From Dechloromonas hankyongensis (GTDB lineage Bacteria > Pseudomonadota > Gammaproteobacteria > Burkholderiales > Rhodocyclaceae): a stretch of DNA of 64,000 nucleotides. This document shows positions 57,676-64,000 of this stretch, in pieces; the stretch's first letter is position 1, and each line of letters begins with the position of its first letter. Position numbers and translations under genes: made by a program. Below the pieces are notes generated by a model. It did no database searches. It was not told the DNA's origin and was given only the letters and a program-made list of their open reading frames with translations. The DNA lies in contig NZ_JAKLTN010000004.1 in the NCBI RefSeq assembly GCF_022012295.1, forward strand, positions 1 to 64,000, in the 5' to 3' direction.

Positions 57676-58814
57676 ACGGCATACCCTGCGCCATCGTCCG
57701 CGGCGGGACCAGCAAGGGGGTCTTCCTGCTCGAGGAACACCTGCCGGCCGACCCGGGCGAGCGCGACCGCCTGCTGCTCGCCCTGATGGGCAGCCCCGAT
57801 CCGCGGCAGATCGACGGCCTGGGCGGCGCCGACCCGCTGACCAGCAAGGTCGCCATCGTCTCCCGCTCGACCCGCGAGGGCATCGACGTCGAATACGAAT
57901 CGCTGGAAATCGGCATCGGCGAGGCCCAGGTCAACCACGGCCTGATGTGCGGCAACCTGATCGCCGGCGTCGGCTATTTCGCCATCGCCGAGGGCTTGAT
58001 CGCGCCGCAGTCACCGGTGACGACCATCCGCATCTTCTGCCGCAGCAACCACAAGGTGATCGCCGCCCGCATCCCGCTCGCCACCATCCCGGGCGATGCC
58101 GGGGCGGGGCGCAGCGAGCCGCCGCCGGTCAGCCTGCGTTTCGAGCGCCCCGGCGGCGCCATCACCGGTCAGCTATTGCCCGCCGGCGAGCCGGTGTCGC
58201 TGCTGCCGCTCGCCGCCGGCCGCTTGCTTGCCGTTTCCATCGTCGATGCCGGCACGCTCTACGCCTTCGTACTGGCTTCCGCCCTGGGCCTGAGCGGCGA
58301 CGAGAGCGTCGCCGCGCTCGATGCCGACGCCGGCCTGCGTGCCAACATCGAAGCCCTGCGCGAGCAGGCCGCGGCGCACATCAACCGGCGGCATGCCTCG
58401 CCGCTGGCGGCCATCGGGCCGCGCCTGGTCAAGGTCGCCATCGTCGGCCCGCCGCCGCCCGGCCGGCGCGACGTGGACATCGTGGCGCGCATCATCAACC
58501 GCGCCAAGACGCACAAGGCCTATGCCGTATCCGGCGGCATCTGCCTGGCGGCGGCCGCCGCCGTGCCGGACAGCGTGGTCAATACCCTCTTCGCCCCGCA
58601 CCAATCGCCCTTCGCACTGCGCATCGGCCATCCGTCGGGCGTCCTGACCCTGACCACGCGCTGGGCGGCCGGCCGCGACGGGGTGCTGATCGAGGCCGCA
58701 GAAATCGCCCGCGACGCCCGCATCATCCTGCGCGGCACCGCCTATCCGCCGCCGGCCGGCGCCGCCATGCCGCTCCGGGCGGTAGCCTCCCGGCTCGAAC
58801 CGTTCGCCTTGTAG
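57672..58814 (+). CDS. PrpF-like isomerase/tautomerase
   Basis: The 380-residue protein has the PrpF signature RGGTSKGVFL at 10-19 with Lys15, the segment LGGADPLTSKVAIV and NHGLMCGNLIAGVG with Cys93. It has the two-fold diaminopimelate-epimerase-like layout. Characterised relatives isomerise 2-methylaconitate or tautomerise oxalomesaconate by proton transfer. In this NRPS/ATP-grasp context it may act on a dicarboxylic or amino-acid building block. It is coupled to the upstream methyltransferase. Confidence 0.9.
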   Translation: MNGIPCAIVRGGTSKGVFLLEEHLPADPGERDRLLLALMGSPDPRQIDGLGGADPLTSKVAIVSRSTREGIDVEYESLEIGIGEAQVNHGLMCGNLIAGVGYFAIAEGLIAPQSPVTTIRIFCRSNHKVIAARIPLATIPGDAGAGRSEPPPVSLRFERPGGAITGQLLPAGEPVSLLPLAAGRLLAVSIVDAGTLYAFVLASALGLSGDESVAALDADAGLRANIEALREQAAAHINRRHASPLAAIGPRLVKVAIVGPPPPGRRDVDIVARIINRAKTHKAYAVSGGICLAAAAAVPDSVVNTLFAPHQSPFALRIGHPSGVLTLTTRWAAGRDGVLIEAAEIARDARIILRGTAYPPPAGAAMPLRAVASRLEPFAL

Positions 58815-58842
58815 GCCTCGCCACGCTGACCGGGAGACTCCC

Positions 58843-60132
58843 GTGCCCAACCAGACCGCCTTTGTCCTGACCCACGAGTCGGACCCCCAGCGCACCGCCA
58901 AGGCGACCAGCCTGATCGCCCTCGCCCTGACCCGCTCCCTCGGGCGGCAGGGCATCCCGGTGGTCCGCATCCATCCCAACCGTCTCGACCGCAGCCTGGC
59001 CTCGCGCTATTGCAGCGCCGTCGAGGTGTCTCCGGATTTCTACGCCTCGGAAGCGGCGCTGCTCGACTTCCTGCTCGCCCTGGCCCGGCGCTACGAAGGC
59101 CTGCGCGTGCTGATCCCGGGCAGCGACGACTGCGCCTGGTTCGTCGCCCGCTACCATGCCGAACTGAGCGCCGCCTACGCCGTCGTCGCGCCGCCCGGCA
59201 CGGTCATGGAAACCATCATCGACAAGCAGCGCCAGTACGAGAAGGCGCAGACGCTGGGCATCCCCATCCCGGAAACCTACTTCCCGGACAGCCTGGAAGA
59301 GGTGGTGGAACTGGCCCCGCGCCTGGCCAACTACCCCTACGTGATCAAGCCGCTGGTCGCCCATACCTGGCGGCGGGCCACCATGAAGGGGGTGTCGCAG
59401 GGCAAGAAGGGCTTCGCCGTGCGCAATGCCGACGAACTGCTCGGCCGCTACGAGGAAATCGCCCGCGGCGACCGGCGGATCATGATCCAGGAAGTGATCG
59501 GCGGCGCCGACGACCGGCTGTACACCTTCCTCTCCTGTTTCGATGCCCAGTCACGGCCGCTCGGCTACTGCATCCGCAAGAAGCTGCGCCAGCTGCCGCT
59601 TGATTTCGGCTACTGCACGCTGACCGAGTCCTGCCACGACGAAACGGTGCGCGAGCAGTCGCTGCGCCTGCTCGCCGGCCTCGGCTACCAGGGCATTTCC
59701 GGCGTCGAATGGAAATGCGACCCACACAGCGGCATCTACAAGCTGATCGAGGTCAATCCGCGGGCGGTGAACACCACCGCCATCGCCGCCGCCTGCGGTG
59801 TGGACCTGCCGGCCATCGCCTTCCGCGACAAGGCGGGAACGGCCGGGGAAGCGGCCACCGAATGGGTGGACGGCGTCAAATGGATCAATTTCGAGCAGGA
59901 CATCTGGGCCGCGCGCGCCCTCAACGGGGCGGGCAAGCTGGGCTGGCGGGCCTGGTGGCGCTCGCTGTCCGGCCGCAAGGTGGACGCCGTGTTCGCCCTC
60001 GACGACCTGAAGCCCAGCGTCGGCCATTGCCTGGGGTTGCTCCGGGCCCGCCTGCGCCGGCTGTGCGGAAGGCTGGCCAGCGCCACGGGACTGCCCGGCG
60101 GCCGGCCGGTAGCCGGCAGCGGCACGCCCTGA
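58843..60132 (+). CDS. ATP-grasp carboxylate ligase-like protein
   Basis: The 429-residue protein has an N-terminal pre-ATP-grasp domain and the ATP-grasp core with Lys169 (YPYVIKPL), a central flexible loop, and the metal-binding E303/N305 in IEVNPRAVN. Such enzymes activate a carboxylate as acyl phosphate and join it to an amine or thiol. The C-terminal 110 residues are basic, with a probable amphipathic or membrane-proximal helix. The start is GTG 58843 behind GGGAG. Substrate unknown; a peptide-to-amine coupling would suit the locus. Confidence 0.86.
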   Translation: MPNQTAFVLTHESDPQRTAKATSLIALALTRSLGRQGIPVVRIHPNRLDRSLASRYCSAVEVSPDFYASEAALLDFLLALARRYEGLRVLIPGSDDCAWFVARYHAELSAAYAVVAPPGTVMETIIDKQRQYEKAQTLGIPIPETYFPDSLEEVVELAPRLANYPYVIKPLVAHTWRRATMKGVSQGKKGFAVRNADELLGRYEEIARGDRRIMIQEVIGGADDRLYTFLSCFDAQSRPLGYCIRKKLRQLPLDFGYCTLTESCHDETVREQSLRLLAGLGYQGISGVEWKCDPHSGIYKLIEVNPRAVNTTAIAAACGVDLPAIAFRDKAGTAGEAATEWVDGVKWINFEQDIWAARALNGAGKLGWRAWWRSLSGRKVDAVFALDDLKPSVGHCLGLLRARLRRLCGRLASATGLPGGRPVAGSGTP

Positions 60133-60213
60133 GCCATCCGGACCGGCCGTCCGGCGCATGGCTTAACAACCCGCAGGACTAGTCTGGTTCCACTCCAATC
60201 CGGGAGAAATCCG

Positions 60214-60942
60214 ATGATCGTCGCGACCCACCAGCCGCACTACCTGCCTTGGCTCGGCTACCTGGACCGCATGGAAAAGGCGGATCTTTTCGTCATCCTC
60301 GATCACGTCCAGTTCGAGCGCCGCAACTACCAGAACCGCACGCACATCCTGCTCGACGGCGTGCCGCGCTGGCTGACCGTGCCCGTCGTCCAGGCCTCGC
60401 AACAGGAGCGGGTGATCGACAAGCGGATCGAGAATCCGCCCGGCGACAAGAAATCCTGGGGCCTCAAGCATTACCAGACGCTGCGCCACGCCTATCGCGA
60501 CGCGCCCTTTTTCGATCTCTACGGGCCGAAACTGTTCAAGATCCTCAGCACCTGCCCGGAGCGTCTGGTCGACATCGACCAGATGACGCTCGATTTCCTG
60601 CGCGAGGCGCTCGATATCCATACCCCGCTGATCAACAGCTCCGATCTCAAGCTCAGCGGCGCGCGCTCGGAACTGATCCTCAACCTCTGCCTGGCGGTGG
60701 GTGCCGACACCTACCTGGCCGGCATGGGCGGGTCGCGTACCTATCTCGACCGGGCGATGTTCGACAAGGCCGGGGTGCAGATCGTCTGGCAGGAATTCCA
60801 GCACCCCATCTACTTCCAGTGCGGCGGCGCGCCCTTCATGCCGGGGCTGTCGGCGGTCGACCTGCTGTTCAACCACGGCCCGCAGAGCGTCGACATCCTG
60901 CACCGCCAGACCCGGCAGCGGCGCGTCGCCGAAGTGGCCTGA
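60214..60942 (+). CDS. WbqC-family protein
   Basis: The 242-residue protein has the WbqC family pattern throughout: MIVATHQPHYLPWLGYLDRM, DHVQFERRNYQNRT, YLAGMGGSRTYLD and a C-terminal LSAVDLLFNHGP. WbqC-like genes occur in surface-polysaccharide and aminotransferase loci and the biochemical role is not settled. A GGGAGA site precedes the ATG. It ends the presumed NRPS locus and links it with envelope sugar modification. Confidence 0.92.
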   Translation: MIVATHQPHYLPWLGYLDRMEKADLFVILDHVQFERRNYQNRTHILLDGVPRWLTVPVVQASQQERVIDKRIENPPGDKKSWGLKHYQTLRHAYRDAPFFDLYGPKLFKILSTCPERLVDIDQMTLDFLREALDIHTPLINSSDLKLSGARSELILNLCLAVGADTYLAGMGGSRTYLDRAMFDKAGVQIVWQEFQHPIYFQCGGAPFMPGLSAVDLLFNHGPQSVDILHRQTRQRRVAEVA

Positions 60943-60960
60943 GGGCTTGAAACCCGCCGG

Positions 60961-60978
60961 CTACGGGAAACACCGTAG
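60961..60978 (+). terminator. Hairpin after the WbqC gene
   Basis: CTACGG and CCGTAG pair around a GAAACA loop, with extra G/C pairing outside. It lies 18 bases after the WbqC stop, in the 189 bases before the histidine-kinase gene. No T run follows, so terminator or leader structure are both possible. Confidence 0.4.
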
Positions 60979-61131
60979 GCGGAATACAGCCTGCGCCGTA
61001 TGTCCATGATGCGCCCGAACCCCGAAAATCTGCGCACGGCTCATCCATTGTGAAGATCCGTCGCGTTCTCCGGCGGGCCGGAAGAACCAGCCCGGCCGCT
61101 TGAGCCGCCATCGTTTTCGCGAGGTCAAGGA

Positions 61132-62790
61132 ATGTACGGCATATCGACAACACCCAACCGGAGTACCGCCGGACGCCTGCCCAGGGCCACCGCGCCGCCG
61201 CCCACCGACCCCCGGCACAGTGCAGCGGCCAGCCACGATGCCCTGGCCGCCATGAGCCACGAATTGCGCACCCCGCTCAACATCGTGGTCAATCTGATCG
61301 ATCTGCTGCAGCAGACCCGGCCGACACCGGAGCAGCACGAATACCTGGAACTGCTGAAAATCGCCGGCAGTTCGCTGCTCGCGGCGGTCAACGGCGTCCT
61401 CGAATTCGCGCGGATCGACGCCGGGCAGTACGAAATCGAAGTCCACCCCTTCCCGCTGCGCGCCTTGCTGCGCGATACCCTGCGCCTGCTCGCCGTCAAG
61501 GCCAGCGCCAAGGGGCTGGCGCTGCGCGGCGAGATCGCGCCGGAAGTGCCCGACACCCTGCTCGGCGACCCGCTGCGCCTGCGCCAGATCCTGGTCAACC
61601 TGATCGGCAACGCCATCAAGTTCACGGAACACGGCGAAATCACCGTCCGCGTCGCCCTGCAGGCCGGCACCGGCGACGACGTGAGCTGCCGGTTCAGCGT
61701 CAGCGACCAGGGCATCGGCATCGCGCCCGAGCAGCAGGCCGCCATCTTCGCCCCGTACCGCCGGATCGAGGGGGGCAGCGCCCGCCCCGTCGACGGCTGC
61801 GGCCTCGGCCTGGCCATTTCGGCACGCCTGGTCGAGATGATGAACGGCAATATCTGGGTGGACAGCGCGCCCGGGCAGGGCAGCACCTTTCACTTCACAG
61901 CCTGCTTTGGCTATGACGCGGCTGCAGCCGACACCCCGCCGGAACCGGCCCCCCTTTCAGCGCCTGCCCCCCATTTCGCGCCGGCACCCGGTGCGGCGCG
62001 GCGGCCGACCATCCTGCTCGTCGAGGACAACCCGACCAACCGCCGGCTGACCGGGATCGTCCTCGAAAAGGCCGGCTATCGCGTCCTGCTCGCCGCCAGC
62101 GCCGCTGCCGCCTGCGCCTGCCTGGAGCGCGAAAGGCTGGATGCCGTCCTGATGGACGTGCAGCTGCCGGACGGCGACGGCTTCCAGGCCACGGCGGCGA
62201 TCCGCCGCCGCGAGGCGGCGCACGGCGGCCATGTCCCCATCATCGCCCTGACCGCCCGCACCCTGTCCGGCGACAGCGCGCGCTGCCTGCATGCCGGCAT
62301 GGATGCCTACCTCGCCAAGCCGGTCGAGCCGGCCTCGCTGCTCGCCATCCTGCATCACATCACCAGCCAGCAGACTGCCACCGGCCGGCCGCGGCGCCCG
62401 GCCGTGGTCGATCGGCGCACCCTGCTCGGCCGGGTCGACGGCGACCGGCGCCTGCTGCGCGAGGTACGCGATCTCTTCCTGCGCGACTGTGCCCGCCTGC
62501 TTGCCCGGGTGCGCAGCCTGGCCGGCCGCGATGACGAACGCCTGGCGGCGGCGCTGCATACCCTGCGCGGCATGTGCCAGAGCCTGGCGGCACCGGCTGC
62601 AATAGCTGCCGTGTGCGCCCTCGAGGACAGCCCGCCCGGCAGCCGGCAGTTTGCCGGCCGCCTGGCACGGCTCGAATTCGAGATTCGCCGCCTGCGCCTC
62701 GATCTGCTCGTACTGGCCGGCGCCGGCCGCCGGCTGCGCTACCACCTGGCGCGGCGCGGCACGGCCGATGGCGAAGGAGCTCCGGGATGA
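61132..62790 (+). CDS. Soluble hybrid histidine kinase with receiver and Hpt domains
   Basis: The 552-residue protein has no membrane segment and no recognisable sensor domain. It has HisKA with H43 (AMSHELRTPLN), HATPase with N box (LVNLIGNAIKFTEHG), DQGIGIAP and GCGLGLAIS, a receiver domain (about 285-405) with D342 (LMDVQLPDGDG) and a C-terminal Hpt-like helix bundle with H476 (ALHTLRGMCQ). It can run a full phosphorelay His-Asp-His to the response regulator encoded next. ATGA overlap with that gene. Signal input must come through a partner protein. Confidence 0.93.
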   Translation: MYGISTTPNRSTAGRLPRATAPPPTDPRHSAAASHDALAAMSHELRTPLNIVVNLIDLLQQTRPTPEQHEYLELLKIAGSSLLAAVNGVLEFARIDAGQYEIEVHPFPLRALLRDTLRLLAVKASAKGLALRGEIAPEVPDTLLGDPLRLRQILVNLIGNAIKFTEHGEITVRVALQAGTGDDVSCRFSVSDQGIGIAPEQQAAIFAPYRRIEGGSARPVDGCGLGLAISARLVEMMNGNIWVDSAPGQGSTFHFTACFGYDAAAADTPPEPAPLSAPAPHFAPAPGAARRPTILLVEDNPTNRRLTGIVLEKAGYRVLLAASAAAACACLERERLDAVLMDVQLPDGDGFQATAAIRRREAAHGGHVPIIALTARTLSGDSARCLHAGMDAYLAKPVEPASLLAILHHITSQQTATGRPRRPAVVDRRTLLGRVDGDRRLLREVRDLFLRDCARLLARVRSLAGRDDERLAAALHTLRGMCQSLAAPAAIAAVCALEDSPPGSRQFAGRLARLEFEIRRLRLDLLVLAGAGRRLRYHLARRGTADGEGAPG

Positions 62791-63527
62791 TCAGTTCGAT
62801 ACTCGTGGTCGAGGACGAGGCCGTCACCCAGCGCCTGATCCAGGCCAATCTCGAACGGGCCGGCCACCAGGTGCGCTGCGCCACCACGGTGCTCGCCGCC
62901 GAGGCCGAAATCTGCAAGCTGCTGCCCGACCTCATCCTGCTCGACTGGGTGCTGCCCGACATTTCCGGCCTGACGCTGGTGCGCCGGCTGCGCGCCGACC
63001 CGCGCACGCGCGAAGTGCCGATCATCATGCTCACGTCGCGCGGGCGGGAATGCGACAAGCTGACCGGCCTCGAAGTCGGCGCCGACGACTACATCAGCAA
63101 ACCCTTTTCGCCGCTCGAGCTGCTCGCCCGAGTCAAGGCCGTACTGCGCCGGCGGGCGCCGCAGCTGACCGACGACGTGGTCGAGTTCGAAGGCATCACC
63201 ATCGATCCCGGCGCCAACCGGATCACCGCCGGCGGCCGCGACATCGAGCTGGGCGCCATCGAATTCCGCATGCTGCATTTCTTCGCCACCCATCCCAACC
63301 GGGTGTACAGCCGCACCCAGCTGCTCAACGAGGTGTGGGGCGACCACATCTTCGTCGAGGAACGCACCGTCGACGTGCATATCCGCGGCCTGCGCCGGGC
63401 GCTGGCCCCGTCCGGCCACGACTCCCTGCTCGAAACCGTGCGCGGCACCGGCTACAGCTTCCGCAACAACAGCGCCGTCCGCATCGCCGCGCCGGCAGTG
63501 CCGACGCCGCCGCCCGGGGTGCCCTGA
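62787..63527 (+). CDS. PhoB/OmpR-type response regulator
   Basis: The 246-residue protein has a receiver domain with phospho-acceptor D53 (LILLDWVLPDISG), T83 and K105, and a winged-helix DNA-binding domain (about 130-225, RVYSRTQLLNEVWGDH...ERTVDVHIRGLRRAL). A Pro-rich tail follows. It is translationally coupled to the hybrid kinase and should receive its phosphate from the Hpt His. Target promoters are unknown; the adjacent NRPS locus is one possibility. Confidence 0.95.
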   Translation: MISSILVVEDEAVTQRLIQANLERAGHQVRCATTVLAAEAEICKLLPDLILLDWVLPDISGLTLVRRLRADPRTREVPIIMLTSRGRECDKLTGLEVGADDYISKPFSPLELLARVKAVLRRRAPQLTDDVVEFEGITIDPGANRITAGGRDIELGAIEFRMLHFFATHPNRVYSRTQLLNEVWGDHIFVEERTVDVHIRGLRRALAPSGHDSLLETVRGTGYSFRNNSAVRIAAPAVPTPPPGVP

Positions 63528-63528
63528 G

Positions 63529-63546
63529 GCGGCGCTTCAGCGCCGC
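63529..63546. terminator. Hairpin between convergent genes
   Basis: GCGGCGC and GCGCCGC form a perfect 7-bp stem around TTCA. It lies just after the response-regulator stop and includes the stop of the convergent VanZ-like gene, so it may end both transcripts. Confidence 0.55.
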
Positions 63547-63914
63547 AGGCGAGGGAGCACGACGACAGCCAGCACGGCGGCCGTCAGGTCGGTGAGAAAG
63601 TCGGTGTAGTCGGCCGAACGCCCGGGCAGGCTGATCTGATGCCACTCGTCGGCGGCGCCGATGCTGGCGGTCAGGATGACGACGACGAGCGGCAGATGGC
63701 CGTCGAGGGCGACCCACAGCAAGGTCGCGATGGTGAAGAAGGCGGTGAGATGGGCCAGCTTGTCGAGCGGTTCGGGAAACAGCCCGACCGCCACCGGCTT
63801 GGCCCCCAGGTAGAAAAGCAGGAAGACGAAAAGGATGGCCCCGCACAGGCAGAACCAGCGTTGGCTGAGGGCAAAGGCGCGAACGGACAAGGCGATCTCG
63901 ATCAATGGATTCAA
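63537..63914 (-). CDS. VanZ-like small membrane protein
   Basis: The 125-residue protein has four hydrophobic segments and the VanZ-like pattern DKLAHLTAFFTIATLLW followed by ADEWHQISLPGRSADYTDFLTDLTAAVL. Members accompany surface-polysaccharide and exosortase loci, but their role is not established. The ATG at 63914 lacks a strong ribosome site. Confidence 0.85.
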   Translation of the reverse strand: MNPLIEIALSVRAFALSQRWFCLCGAILFVFLLFYLGAKPVAVGLFPEPLDKLAHLTAFFTIATLLWVALDGHLPLVVVILTASIGAADEWHQISLPGRSADYTDFLTDLTAAVLAVVVLPRLRR

Positions 63915-64000
63915 ACTGGCAACCTCGGTTGGACACGACCGCCGCCACCCGGCGGGCGAATCGCCGTGCGGGCGTCAAAGCCGGCATGGGTGCAGCCGGC
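63915..64000. other. Window end, nothing identified
   Basis: The last 86 bases are GC-rich with no recognisable coding start or signal. They probably hold the leader of the VanZ-like gene or the edge of a neighbouring gene. Confidence 0.4.

Overview
The window is GC-rich, densely packed chromosomal DNA from a Gram-negative bacterium, most likely a betaproteobacterium near the Rhodocyclales. This is an inference from the gene set: class I PHA synthase, an EpsDEFG-type exopolysaccharide export operon of the kind first described in Methylobacillus, a PEP-CTERM protein, Ku/LigD end joining and a KaiB/KaiC pair. No rRNA, tRNA, CRISPR array or insertion sequence was recognised.

Layout. Positions 1-7.3 kb carry a 3' gene fragment, a Ku-LigD-phospholipase D operon (minus strand), small stress-type proteins (BON, CsbD, a Cys-repeat secreted protein) and a phosphoribosyltransferase. 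PHA synthase follows (7.4-9.3 kb). Positions 9.4-16.9 kb form a plus-strand polysaccharide block: UDP-HexNAc dehydrogenase, glycosyltransferase, heparinase-like protein, AlgD-like GDP-mannose dehydrogenase and a second glycosyltransferase. Positions 17.5-20.7 kb are visibly poorer in GC and hold a small secreted protein, a YraQ/ArsP-type permease with a thioredoxin-like partner, and a small unknown protein; this looks like an acquired island. Positions 20.8-24.7 kb (minus) are a translationally coupled kaiB-kaiC-(PAS-PAS-GGDEF-EAL) operon. Positions 24.9-28.9 kb (minus) are epsDEFG. Divergent from epsD is a giant secreted protein with three polysaccharide-lyase-like modules joined by Pro/Thr linkers (29.3-34.2 kb).

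Positions 34.3-43.4 kb are an eleven-gene operon for a type II secretion/type IV pilus-like machine: pseudopilin, platform, ATPase, four small inner-membrane or periplasmic parts, a lipoprotein secretin with TPR and cohesin-like ends, and three more pseudopilins. A PEP-CTERM protein and a subtilisin-like protease follow on the minus strand. A gene-poor 0.7 kb stretch with two diverged 90-bp direct repeats precedes an Hsp20 gene.

Positions 47.6-60.9 kb are a plus-strand nonribosomal-peptide locus: phosphopantetheinyl transferase, acyl-CoA dehydrogenase, a two-module NRPS (A-PCP-C-A-PCP, with adenylation codes that read as Asn-like and Gln-like), a free-standing thioesterase with a docking domain and Cys nucleophile, two methyltransferases, a PrpF-like isomerase, an ATP-grasp ligase and a WbqC-family protein. 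A soluble hybrid histidine kinase, a PhoB-type regulator and a VanZ-like protein close the window.

Working model (inference): the cell makes a uronic-acid-containing exopolysaccharide, exports it through EpsDEFG, and trims it with secreted lyases. The Kai/c-di-GMP operon beside the export genes may time or tune this. The NRPS locus could make a small peptide that is free or attached to the envelope. No exosortase, polysaccharide polymerase or flippase lies in the window, so parts of the system must be encoded elsewhere.
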